The notes under the pieces were generated by a model that was given only the letters and a program-made list of their open reading frames with translations, did not search any database and was not told where the DNA came from. Shown piece by piece: positions 6,093-13,528 of a stretch of 13,619 bases of DNA (its first letter is position 1; each line of letters begins with the position of its first letter). A program made the translations under genes and the position numbers. The stretch covers positions 1 through 13,619 of the forward strand of contig JAEWCM010000006.1 in assembly GCA_023390635.1 (NCBI GenBank). Direction: 5' to 3'. Origin of the DNA: Bacillota bacterium (GTDB lineage: Bacteria > Bacillota > Desulfitobacteriia > Desulfitobacteriales > Desulfitobacteriaceae).

Positions 6093-7958
6093 CTAAATGG
6101 CAGCCGCCCGCTGGAACTGTGAATTATACAAATTGGTATAGAAGCCGTTGGCGGCCATTAATTCCTCGTGACTGCCCTGTTCAATAATATTTCCCTCATT
6201 CATGACCAGAATTAAATCCGCATCCCTGATGGTGGAAAGCCGATGGGCAATCACAAAGTTGGTTCTTCCCTTCATCAAATTGTCCATCGCCTTCTGGATC
6301 ATAATCTCTGTCCGCGTATCAACCGAACTGGTCGCCTCGTCCAGAATCAGGATTTTAGGGTCTGCTAAAATGGCACGGGCGATGGTCAATAACTGCTTCT
6401 GCCCTTGCGAAACATTGGTTGCTTCTTCATTGAGTATCATGTTATAACCATCAGGCAAAGTTTGGATGAAGCGATGCACATGGGCAGCCTTGGCCGCTGC
6501 TATCACTTCTTCATCAGTGGCATCCAGGCGGCCATAGCGGATATTTTCCATGATGGTGCCGCTGAACAGCCAGGTATCCTGAAGAACCATTCCAAACATT
6601 TTACGCAATTCACTGCGGTCAAAATCTCGGATATCGTGTCCGTCAATCAGAATTGCCCCATCATTAACATCATAGAAACGCATCAGCAATTTGACAATTG
6701 TGGTTTTACCGGCACCGGTAGGCCCGACAATGGCCACTTTTTGTCCATCTTTAACATCAATGCTAAAATCATTAATAACAATATTATCTGGATTATAACC
6801 AAAATGCACATTCTTAAACGATACATTGCCCTCCAGGCCTTTAATCGATACAGGTTTTTCCACAGTCTGTACTTCTTCCTGTTCCGCCAAAAATTCAAAA
6901 ACCCGTTCAGCCGCGGCAACCGTGGATTGGAGCATGTTTGAGACCTGGGCTATCTGCATAATCGGCTGGCTGAAGGTCCTCATATATTGGATGAAGGACT
7001 GAATATTTCCTACGGTGATCGTTCCCTGAATCGCCAGGTAACCACCAACAATGGATACGGCCACATAGCCGATATTTCCGACAAACGACATAATGGGCTG
7101 CATCATACCTGACAGGAATTGTGATTTCCAGGCAGACTGATAAAGATATTGATTTTCTTTGTTGAATTCGCGGAGTACTTTTTCTTCTCCGTTAAAGACT
7201 TTAACAATATTATGGCCGCCATATACCTCTTCCACCTGGCCGTTGACATGCCCCAGATGTTCTTGCTGCTGTTTGAAATATTTTTGCGACCGCTTCATTA
7301 CCATCGCTATGATCATAAAAGAAACAGGCAAAATCAAGACGGCAATCAAAGTCATCTTCCAACTGATAGACATCATCATAATGAATACGCCGATCAGGAG
7401 GCTGACAGAGGTAATAAGCTGGGTCAGGCTTTGGTTTAAGCTTTGACTTAGAGTATCCACATCATTGGTGATTCTGGACAATACTTCCCCATGGGTCTGA
7501 TTCTCAAAGTACTTCATCGGCATGCGGCCAATCTTTTCCGACAATTCCCTGCGCAGATTATACGTTACCTTTTGGGAAACGCCGGTCATAATGAAGCCTT
7601 GAACATAACCGAATATGGCACTGACAACATAAAGACCGATCAGGAAGATTAGAATTTGTCCGATCGCTGTAAAGTCAATACCTGAACCGCCGGACAGCTT
7701 GCTGACAAGTCCTTCAAAGATCTTCGTGGTAGCATTTCCTAAGATTTTAGGACCGACAATGGAAAAGATGGTGCTGCCGACAGCAAATAGAATGACCAAA
7801 AAGATCCGGATTTTATATTGAGCCAGGTATGCGACGAGGGATTTCAAGGTCTTCTTGAAATCTTTCGCTTTAGCTCCTCCGCCCATTCCTCCACCGAACG
7901 GGCCTCCGAAGCCGCCCCCTCTTCCTTCTCTTGGCCGCTTTTCACTCTGATTACTCAT
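6093..7958 (-). CDS. Heterodimeric ABC exporter half, catalytically competent subunit (LmrD/TM288-like)
   Basis: A 621-residue fused transmembrane-ATPase half transporter. A glycine-rich cytoplasmic N-tail (residues 13-28) precedes KAKDFKKTLK and a six-TM domain (about 50-350). The NBD has Walker A GPTGAGKTT (412-420), Q-loop Gln460, signature VSQGQ (516-520), Walker B ILILDE with catalytic Glu541, and switch His572. The start at 7958 follows AAAGGAGGAA with ideal spacing; an upstream in-frame ATG at 8012 lacks this. The ATG overlaps the end of the partner gene by 8 bases (ATGAGTAA), a strong sign of translational coupling and 1:1 assembly. The partner has a degenerate ATP site, and together they fit the LmrCD/BmrCD/TM287-288 multidrug exporter class. 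No clear terminator follows before the palindromic element. Confidence 0.93.
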   Translation of the reverse strand: MSNQSEKRPREGRGGGFGGPFGGGMGGGAKAKDFKKTLKSLVAYLAQYKIRIFLVILFAVGSTIFSIVGPKILGNATTKIFEGLVSKLSGGSGIDFTAIGQILIFLIGLYVVSAIFGYVQGFIMTGVSQKVTYNLRRELSEKIGRMPMKYFENQTHGEVLSRITNDVDTLSQSLNQSLTQLITSVSLLIGVFIMMMSISWKMTLIAVLILPVSFMIIAMVMKRSQKYFKQQQEHLGHVNGQVEEVYGGHNIVKVFNGEEKVLREFNKENQYLYQSAWKSQFLSGMMQPIMSFVGNIGYVAVSIVGGYLAIQGTITVGNIQSFIQYMRTFSQPIMQIAQVSNMLQSTVAAAERVFEFLAEQEEVQTVEKPVSIKGLEGNVSFKNVHFGYNPDNIVINDFSIDVKDGQKVAIVGPTGAGKTTIVKLLMRFYDVNDGAILIDGHDIRDFDRSELRKMFGMVLQDTWLFSGTIMENIRYGRLDATDEEVIAAAKAAHVHRFIQTLPDGYNMILNEEATNVSQGQKQLLTIARAILADPKILILDEATSSVDTRTEIMIQKAMDNLMKGRTNFVIAHRLSTIRDADLILVMNEGNIIEQGSHEELMAANGFYTNLYNSQFQRAAAI

Positions 7959-10203
7959 GAGCCAATTCCTCCTTTGACAGCTGAGACAAAGCGATCTGGC
8001 TATAGACCTCACAGTTCTCCATGAGCTCTTTATGGGTGCCTTTGCCTACAATCTTTCCTTCTTCCAGTACAATAATCTGCTCGGCATGCAAAATGGTACT
8101 GATTCGCTGCGCTACGATGAGCACCGTGCTCTCCCTGAGCTCCTCTTTCAATGCCTGACGCAGGGCTACATCTGTCCGGTAATCCAATGCGGAGAAGCTG
8201 TCATCAAAAATATAGATCTCCGGATTCTTAGCAATCGCCCTGGCAATCGACAACCTCTGTTTTTGTCCGCCGGAAACATTATTTCCTCCCTGAGACACTT
8301 CACTTTGATATTTATCCGTCTTATTCTCAATAAATTCAGCCGCCTGGGCGATTCTGGCCGCTTTTGCCACATCAGCATCGGAAGCATCTTCCCGTCCATA
8401 TCGGATATTTGTCTCAATAGTTCCGGAAAAGAGTACTCCTTTTTGAGGCACAAATCCCAGCTTATCACGTAATTCATGTTGGGACACGTTTTTAACATTG
8501 ACACCGTCAACCAATACTTCCCCGCTGGTAGCATCAAAGAAGCGGGGGATCAAATTGATTAAGGTGGATTTACCGCTGCCTGTACTGCCGATAATTGCTG
8601 TTGTCTCTCCCGGCTTCGCGACAAAGCTGATATCGCTGAGCACATTTTCCTCCGCATTGGGGTAGCGGAAAGAAACATCTCTGAATTCCAGATATCCCTT
8701 CCTCCCCGAATCAAATGCCTGCGATATTTTCGGGTCTGCAATCTCCGTCTTCGTATCCAATACTTCGGCGATCCGCTTTGCGGAAACAGAAGCACGGGGC
8801 AGCATGATGGAGAGGAAAGAAATCATCAAAAATGACATGACAATCATCATGGTGTACTGAATAAAGGCCATCAGGTCACCAACCTGCATTGCTCCATTAT
8901 CAACATTTCCCGCTCCAACCCAGACAATCAGCACGCCAATCCCGTTCATGATAAACATCATCGTGGGCATCATTACTGTCATCACTCGGTTTACAAAAAG
9001 GTTGGTCCGCGTTAATTCCTCATTGACACCGGCAAAACGCTTTTCCTCATATTTCTCCGTACTGAAAGCCCGAATTACAGAAAGACCGGTTAAAATTTCC
9101 CTGGATACCAGATTCAATTTATCCACCAGTTTTTGCAACGCTCTGAACTTCGGCATGGCCACCACAAACAAGAAAGCGACCAACACCAGAATTGCCAGTA
9201 CGGCGACTCCGATAATCCAGGCCATTGAGCTGTCGCTGTGCAGCACTTTGATAAAACCGCCTACACCTAAAATCGGTGCATAAATGACCATACGCAACAT
9301 AATCGCCATCAGCAGCTGAACCTGCTGGATATCATTAGTACTGCGGGTAATCAGTGAAGCGGTAGAGAACTGGTCAAATTCTTTATTGGAAAATCCCACC
9401 ACTTTGTTAAATACTCTGTGCCTCAGATCCATTCCCAGGCGTGCGGCTATTCTGGCTGCCAACAAGGTAACCAATATGGAAGCCATCACACTGACCAGTG
9501 CCAATCCCAGCATCTTCAAACCAGCCCAGAGAATATAGTTGGTCTGCATCTTATCGGTATCCATCCCGATCGTATTGTACTCATTTTTTACAAAACTGAC
9601 TGCTGACTGCTGGGTAATACTTTCGGGCATTGCGGATATTTTACTATTCATTTGTTCAATGACTTTGGCCCTACTCTCCTGAGGCATTAATTTCAGGATA
9701 TCAAAAAAACCTGCATTGGCAGGAAGGGCCCCCGCCGGAAATGCTGCCGCCAGCTGTTGCGTCATAGCCACAGATTCAGCCGAACCGGATTCGGCATTGG
9801 CTACCAAGAGAATGGCTCCTGCCATTACTTTGTTCAGATCATCCAAAGTTGCTTCATCCACATTGTTAAGCTTATAAAGCTCCTGATCTGCCAAAGCAGG
9901 ATAATCTTTGCTGTAGCCCTCGTAGTCGGTGCTGTTCAGGCTTTCTTTATCGAGTAAGGTATAGTTGTTCAGCACCTTGTTCTTTGTCTCTTCATCCACA
10001 AGGAGCAGCACCTTGTCCATCTCCGTCTTCCTGATTACCTCAGGTGCGGCATGCTCCACTCCTCCCTGCTGAATTCCAACATTGACAATTTTGGAGGTGT
10101 AATCAGGCAGGGAAAGATCACTTACCGCCTGGATCGCCAGCAAAACCACCACTGCCAGCAGGGCTACTATCGATTTTTTTAGGTACTTAAATATCTTGAT
10201 CAT
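7951..10203 (-). CDS. Heterodimeric ABC exporter half, degenerate ATP-site subunit with large extracytoplasmic insert (LmrC/TM287-like)
   Basis: A 750-residue half exporter, longer than the usual 580 or so because about 190 residues (31-222) separate TM1 (11-30) from TM2 (223-248). This mostly hydrophilic insert should form an extracytoplasmic domain. The NBD has Walker A GSTGSGKST (539-547), Gln587 and signature VSGGQ (643-647). In Walker B, Asp668 (IYIFDDS) replaces the catalytic Glu, and Gln699 (VAQRIST) replaces the switch His. Both are hallmarks of the non-hydrolysing site in heterodimeric exporters; the partner encoded at 6093-7958 keeps both residues. ATG 10203 overlaps the TetR gene by 17 bases and has GAGAGG about 10 bases upstream. 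Repressor and both halves form one operon. A drug or lipid substrate is likely but unproven. Confidence 0.93.
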   Translation of the reverse strand: MIKIFKYLKKSIVALLAVVVLLAIQAVSDLSLPDYTSKIVNVGIQQGGVEHAAPEVIRKTEMDKVLLLVDEETKNKVLNNYTLLDKESLNSTDYEGYSKDYPALADQELYKLNNVDEATLDDLNKVMAGAILLVANAESGSAESVAMTQQLAAAFPAGALPANAGFFDILKLMPQESRAKVIEQMNSKISAMPESITQQSAVSFVKNEYNTIGMDTDKMQTNYILWAGLKMLGLALVSVMASILVTLLAARIAARLGMDLRHRVFNKVVGFSNKEFDQFSTASLITRSTNDIQQVQLLMAIMLRMVIYAPILGVGGFIKVLHSDSSMAWIIGVAVLAILVLVAFLFVVAMPKFRALQKLVDKLNLVSREILTGLSVIRAFSTEKYEEKRFAGVNEELTRTNLFVNRVMTVMMPTMMFIMNGIGVLIVWVGAGNVDNGAMQVGDLMAFIQYTMMIVMSFLMISFLSIMLPRASVSAKRIAEVLDTKTEIADPKISQAFDSGRKGYLEFRDVSFRYPNAEENVLSDISFVAKPGETTAIIGSTGSGKSTLINLIPRFFDATSGEVLVDGVNVKNVSQHELRDKLGFVPQKGVLFSGTIETNIRYGREDASDADVAKAARIAQAAEFIENKTDKYQSEVSQGGNNVSGGQKQRLSIARAIAKNPEIYIFDDSFSALDYRTDVALRQALKEELRESTVLIVAQRISTILHAEQIIVLEEGKIVGKGTHKELMENCEVYSQIALSQLSKEELAHE

Positions 10204-10828
10204 TCGGAGTGTTCCTCTCTTTCTTTACTCCATATTGGATCATCTTAAGCTTATTAAGAAAACTCTTTCTAATCTTAGGCAAATTATCGATATTTCTCAG
10301 TGCTTGGCCTGTCGAAGATTTGAGGACAGGAAATAGTATAGCCAGAAGATCTCTTAAATCTTCTTTCCCCTGAATGTTAAGGTTCTCCGTGTTGATAAGA
10401 CTCAAAAGTTCTTCCGGATGAACTTTTATCTTCTGTCCGGCAAATAATTCATGCAGATTTCTTTCTCCGTCATTGCGCAGACTCATGGAAAGGTTCCTGA
10501 ATATGGCCATATCGTCCTTAAACGTACTGTATTCCATCGTAAAATCAAATAACTTTAAAAATAATGCAAACACATCCCCATTTGACTCTTTCAAACTTTC
10601 TCTGCCGATTTCTCCAATCTGTTCTGTGTATCCGCTTAAGAGACAGGATACCAAATCCTTTTTATCTTCAAAATAGGTATAAAAGCTCCCTCTGGAAATT
10701 CCCGCTTCCTGAATAATTTTGTTAATTGACGCTTCTTCAAAAGAAGTACGAGCGAATTCTTTCCGCGCTGCGGCAAAAAGCTTATCTTTCTTCTCCTGAG
10801 GCAAATTTAAAAAAGTACTTTTTGGCAT
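10187..10828 (-). CDS. TetR family repressor of the ABC exporter operon
   Basis: A 213-residue protein beginning MPKSTFLNLPQEKKDKLFAAARKEF, with the TetR helix-turn-helix at about 34-53 (SINKIIQEAGISRGSFYTYF) and a C-terminal ligand domain. The start at 10828 has GAGGAGG directly upstream; an in-frame ATG at 10879 lies within the operator region, close to the predicted transcription start, and is rejected. Its end overlaps the first exporter gene by 17 bases. Three copies of TGACA-N3-TGTCA surround its promoter, so it most likely represses its own operon until a toxic ligand binds. The family and context are secure; the ligand is unknown. Confidence 0.92.
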   Translation of the reverse strand: MPKSTFLNLPQEKKDKLFAAARKEFARTSFEEASINKIIQEAGISRGSFYTYFEDKKDLVSCLLSGYTEQIGEIGRESLKESNGDVFALFLKLFDFTMEYSTFKDDMAIFRNLSMSLRNDGERNLHELFAGQKIKVHPEELLSLINTENLNIQGKEDLRDLLAILFPVLKSSTGQALRNIDNLPKIRKSFLNKLKMIQYGVKKERNTPNDQDI

Positions 10829-10849
10829 TGCCCTCCTCCTCAATTGAAA

Positions 10850-10907
10850 ATGACATGCTGTCATATGACAACATGTCATTTATTATATACTGACACCTTG
10901 TCAGTAT
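10850..10907 (-). promoter_or_regulatory. Three TGACA-N3-TGTCA operators of the exporter operon
   Basis: Site 1 is 10850-10864 (ATGACA-tgc-TGTCAT), site 2 is 10865-10879 (ATGACA-aca-TGTCAT) and site 3 is 10887-10907 (ATACTGACA-cct-TGTCAGTAT, 9-bp arms). Site 3 fills the spacer between -35 and -10; sites 1 and 2 abut each other just downstream of the transcription start, in the leader. Centres are 15 and 25 bp apart. Confidence 0.8.
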
Positions 10908-10910
10908 CAA
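10882..10910 (-). promoter_or_regulatory. Promoter of the TetR-ABC exporter operon
   Basis: Read on the - strand, TTGATA (10910-10905) and TATAAT (10887-10882) are 17 bases apart. The predicted start is near 10875, giving a leader of about 47 bases to ATG 10828. Confidence 0.85.
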
Positions 10911-10947
10911 GAAAATTTTTATAAATAATTTATAAACTATCACTCCA

Positions 10948-11994
10948 TTATTTCACAATAAAGAAAGAAGGGATTTGCCTCTCCCCATATGGGCTGGACG
11001 GATGATTGACCAGTTTGCCGTTATAGTAAAGGATCGTGGAAGCGCCTCCGTCAAGGTTGGCTGCATTGTACGCCCCATACTCGACCATAATATCCTGCAC
11101 ATCTTTCAGAGAGGCTCCTAATGAACCCAGTTGCCTGCCGTCAATCACTAGCAGTAGAATCTGCCCTTCCCTTGTTTGACCGATGGCTGTTCGCGGTGCA
11201 ATACCCCAGCCTCCGTCTCCCTGGTTGATGGCCGTCTTGCCATTAACAATCAAAAATGGAGAGAAGGTGACCGCATCCCTGATTCCCTGTTTTTCGATCT
11301 GAGCAAGGGTATAATGCCCCAGGGTAAGAACATTATCTTCATTCATGCCGATGATATCAAAGGATTCTTTACCGCTGTCTTTATAGAGAATTTTTCCGTC
11401 AGATACAAGAATCCCCAGTGGCTGTCCTCCACTGCCCGTGCCTTGAGGATCGTAAAATGTTCCTCCGTTAATCACGGCAATCGCTCCATTGGTATTGGCA
11501 ATCTCCTCCGACCTTTCCCCTTTTTCTCCCAGATAGCGGGTTGCCGCCACCTTGACTCGGGAAGGATCATTCACTTTGAGCAGATAGCCTTTGAAACCGT
11601 TCCGGCTTACATCAATCAGCTCAATTCCTTTATTATTACTGATTCCGTGTGTGCTGACACTGCTCGGGTCACTGTTTCCTAAATTTTCTGCCTGATTACT
11701 GTCCAGAATTTTTTGGATTTCCGCATCACTGAAAAACCATTTGGCTAGATATTGATGATGCAAGGTAGTCATTGCCGTTGTCACCCATAAGGTGCGAAGC
11801 TTTTCAAAGGGCTGAAAAGGGCCATATCGAAATCCTGCGAAAAGCAGGGAAAGAATAGCGGCAAGCCCAACCAACCTTATTAAAAAGCGGCTTAATCTCC
11901 GTTTTCTTCTGCTGTAGTGGTATACTCCCGCACTTCTTCTCGGCGCAGCCTGTTGTGATGAGCGAGAAGCTCCAGGCACTCCCATGCTACCCAT
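10948..11994 (-). CDS. Membrane-anchored phosphodiester glycosidase family protein (NAGPA domain)
   Basis: A 348-residue protein with a basic cytoplasmic N-tail, one TM helix at about 36-55 (no obvious cleavage site) and an external NAGPA-like domain from about 125 to the end. The family motifs are NGGTFYD (176-182), PRTAIGQ (267-273), VIDGR (283-287) and NLDGGAST (313-320). NAGPA is the human 'uncovering enzyme' that removes GlcNAc from a phosphodiester. Bacterial relatives are linked to cell-envelope or exopolysaccharide phosphodiesters, such as teichoic-acid decorations, but the substrate here is unknown. ATG 11994 has GGAGGA 7 to 8 bases upstream. It lies 119 bases upstream of the TetR gene with no convincing terminator between, so some readthrough into the exporter operon is possible. 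Confidence 0.88.
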   Translation of the reverse strand: MGSMGVPGASRSSQQAAPRRSAGVYHYSRRKRRLSRFLIRLVGLAAILSLLFAGFRYGPFQPFEKLRTLWVTTAMTTLHHQYLAKWFFSDAEIQKILDSNQAENLGNSDPSSVSTHGISNNKGIELIDVSRNGFKGYLLKVNDPSRVKVAATRYLGEKGERSEEIANTNGAIAVINGGTFYDPQGTGSGGQPLGILVSDGKILYKDSGKESFDIIGMNEDNVLTLGHYTLAQIEKQGIRDAVTFSPFLIVNGKTAINQGDGGWGIAPRTAIGQTREGQILLLVIDGRQLGSLGASLKDVQDIMVEYGAYNAANLDGGASTILYYNGKLVNHPSSPYGERQIPSFFIVK

Positions 11995-12169
11995 GCTTTT
12001 TCCTCCGTAAAAGTGTTTATTTTAAGTAACGTCTTATATTTTACTCTATCTGGGTCGAAAAAGGTCGATATAATTGTTACAAATTAATTAAAAAATTCCT
12101 TAAAAGCAATCAATTGAGAACTATTTGATTAAAAATTCCCCTAAATTCTAAAGATCCCCTAAATGATAA

Positions 12170-12204
12170 GTCCTCTAAACACTGGCGGACAGTGCATAGA
12201 GGAC
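12170..12204. repeat. Two-part stem-loop in the 237-base gap 11995-12231
   Basis: GTCCTCTA (12170-12177) pairs with TAGAGGAC (12197-12204); inside, CACTG (12180-12184) pairs with CAGTG (12190-12194) around GCGGA. It lies 27 bases after the DUF2812 stop and may end that transcript, but no T run follows on either strand. Beside it CCCCTAAAT occurs at 12138-12146 and 12156-12164, with the related CCTCTAAAC at 12172-12180. I see no gene in this gap. Confidence 0.55.
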
Positions 12205-12231
12205 CGTTTGAACTAATCTTTTATTTTGCTT

Positions 12232-12747
12232 TTAAAATTTTCTTTGCGCCTGCTTCTTTTTTAGAGATCTGCTATACCCGATAAAAGGAAAGAAACAAAA
12301 TATGAAGAAGATCAAAATGAAAAGGGCTGGTATAACAAATATCTTCCATAGAGTGAAATAGCTCAGAGCAAAACAAAGAATCAGTAAAACCGCAAAAAAG
12401 GCCGCTCCTTTTCCCACACTGTGTCTATTTTTAGTGAGCATTTCGATTTCAGAATCTAAATCACTAAATATAGGAGATGTGCCTGCTTCCGCCCTGAATA
12501 TTTGATATCCATTGCTTGCCACGACCGGCATCCACCCGCTGGCTTCATACAGCAACATCATTTCTGAATTTATTCTGGGCTCAAGATTCAAAGCATAATC
12601 GTAGTCATGGGGCTGACCTTCTTTAAAACGGTATAAAATTGATTTCATCTCAGATAAATGCCAGCCTTTTAGGCTCATTTCTTTCAGCATCTTCATATCG
12701 CGATCGGGTGTCATTGCCAGCCCTCCGCACATGCGGTATTTAGCCAT
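12232..12747 (-). CDS. DUF2812 domain membrane protein
   Basis: A 171-residue protein with an N-terminal soluble DUF2812-type domain (about 8-90; motifs LKEMSLKGWHL at 21-31, GWMPV at 71-75 and YQIFRAE at 81-87) and two C-terminal TM helices (about 115-133 and 136-157) ending in a basic tail. The domain's function is not established. In Firmicutes such genes are often next to PadR-type regulators. Here the ATG follows the PadR stop codon without any gap (TAAATG), and the AGGAGGGG ribosome site lies inside the end of padR, so translation is coupled. The protein may be the output of the PadR switch, or a membrane partner that tunes it, in the way small membrane proteins partner some PadR-like regulators; that is inference. 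Confidence 0.82.
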   Translation of the reverse strand: MAKYRMCGGLAMTPDRDMKMLKEMSLKGWHLSEMKSILYRFKEGQPHDYDYALNLEPRINSEMMLLYEASGWMPVVASNGYQIFRAEAGTSPIFSDLDSEIEMLTKNRHSVGKGAAFFAVLLILCFALSYFTLWKIFVIPALFILIFFIFCFFPFIGYSRSLKKKQAQRKF

Positions 12748-13077
12748 TTATTGCCCCTCCTTTATTAAATGTTTCTCTGCGATTTCAATAATCTTTCTTC
12801 TCCTATCAAAATTTTCTATAAGTATCTGCCTTCCTTCCTCCGTAACTTGATATAGAATTTTCGAATCACCTTCACTAATTTCATTAATCCATCCGGCATC
12901 GCTTAATTTTCTGAGCGTTGTATACATTGTTGCCGGACCGATTTCAACACTGCCGTCTGTCATATCCTGAATCATCTGCATTAGCCTATATCCATGGATC
13001 GGTTCCAGCGTTGCTAATAATATAAGGAAGATGCTGTCCGTCAGCTGGCCTGACTCATATGGGCTTCTTTTCGCCAC
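12748..13077 (-). CDS. PadR family transcriptional regulator
   Basis: A 109-residue regulator of the short PadR subfamily (like LmrR). The winged-helix domain shows HGYRLMQMI (28-36), the recognition region IGPATMYTTLRKLSDAGWI (46-64) and a wing ending ILYQVTEEGRQIL (74-86). A short C-terminal helix (about 90-106) would give the dimer interface. It starts with GTG at 13077, with AGGGGGT 7 bases upstream. It is transcribed first and coupled to the DUF2812 gene. A long perfect palindrome covers its own -10 box, so autorepression is expected. PadR proteins of this size often respond to phenolics or planar drugs, but the ligand here is unknown. Confidence 0.92.
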   Translation of the reverse strand: MAKRSPYESGQLTDSIFLILLATLEPIHGYRLMQMIQDMTDGSVEIGPATMYTTLRKLSDAGWINEISEGDSKILYQVTEEGRQILIENFDRRRKIIEIAEKHLIKEGQ

Positions 13078-13090
13078 TTTATTACCCCCT

Positions 13091-13132
13091 ATATCAATGA
13101 TGGATATATATCATTATATCCATCATTGATAT
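13091..13132 (-). promoter_or_regulatory. PadR operator: 18-bp perfect inverted repeat
   Basis: Arm 13091-13108 (ATATCAATGATGGATATA) and arm 13115-13132 are exact complements around TATCAT. The palindrome spans the -10 box, half of the spacer and the predicted transcription start, and its left end lies just before the ribosome site. Arms this long suggest two dimers or one dimer with an extended contact. Confidence 0.8.
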
Positions 13133-13141
13133 AGTAGTCAA
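13113..13141 (-). promoter_or_regulatory. Promoter of the PadR-DUF2812 operon
   Basis: Read on the - strand, TTGACT (13141-13136) and TATAAT (13118-13113) are 17 bases apart. The predicted start is near 13106. Confidence 0.88.
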
Positions 13142-13162
13142 TAATACTTTTCTCAAATAAAA

Positions 13163-13195
13163 AAGAGTGAAGGAACTGACGATTCCTTCACTCTT
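13163..13195 (-). terminator. Terminator of the copper chaperone gene
   Basis: A 13-bp perfect stem (13163-13175 with 13183-13195) has a seven-base loop. On the - strand it is followed by a run of T (13164-13159). It lies 27 bases past the chaperone stop codon and just ahead of the PadR promoter, so it isolates the two units. Confidence 0.9.
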
Positions 13196-13221
13196 CTGAA
13201 CATAACACTTTCTTCCTGTTC

Positions 13222-13449
13222 TCAGCCAAACAAGCCTTTTTTCTCCGTCACGGAAACCACTTCATAGCCGGCCTCAGTCACCGCATTCTTTAAAGTTTCG
13301 TCTGCTACCGGCTTAGCCAGCGTGACCGTCGCAGTCTTTTTATTGAGATTGACCTTAGCCTCCACACCGTCAATAGCGTTCAAAGCTTTTTCAACAGCTG
13401 CCTGGCAATGGCCACAGGTCATTCCATTAATCGAAATCACTTTTTTCAT
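13222..13449 (-). CDS. copZ: CopZ-like copper chaperone (heavy-metal-associated domain)
   Basis: A 75-residue single HMA domain. The metal-binding loop GMTCGHC (9-15) supplies Cys12 and Cys15; the pattern of a beta strand (KKVISI), helix (CQAAVEKALNAI), strand, strand and helix (DETLKNAVTEAGYEV) is complete. It should bind Cu(I) in the cytoplasm and pass it to a CopA-type ATPase, or to CsoR/CopY. Neither is in the window, so a role with another metal such as mercury is not excluded. An in-frame GTG at 13458 touches the GGAGAG ribosome site; ATG 13449, 8 bases beyond it, is the better start. It is monocistronic, with a promoter upstream and a terminator downstream. Confidence 0.88.
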   Translation of the reverse strand: MKKVISINGMTCGHCQAAVEKALNAIDGVEAKVNLNKKTATVTLAKPVADETLKNAVTEAGYEVVSVTEKKGLFG

Positions 13450-13499
13450 CACAATCACTCTCCTTTAGTCAAGCAATCCAATATGTTTTGGTTAATTTA

Positions 13500-13528
13500 T
13501 TAATAACTCTTTTTTGGAGCTTTGTCAA
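13500..13528 (-). promoter_or_regulatory. Putative promoter of the copper chaperone
   Basis: Read on the - strand, a perfect TTGACA (13528-13523) is followed 17 bases later by TATTAA (13505-13500), a 4/6 match to the -10 consensus. The remaining AT-rich sequence to 13619 shows no gene and no clear metal-regulator box. Confidence 0.6.

Noticed and set aside
7959..8012. Longer N-terminus for the second exporter half
   Set aside because: The 18 extra residues overlap the partner gene, and the strong AAAGGAGGAA ribosome site serves ATG 7958.
10829..10879. Longer N-terminus for the exporter-operon TetR
   Set aside because: ATG 10879 lies inside operator site 2, close to the predicted transcription start, and without a ribosome site.
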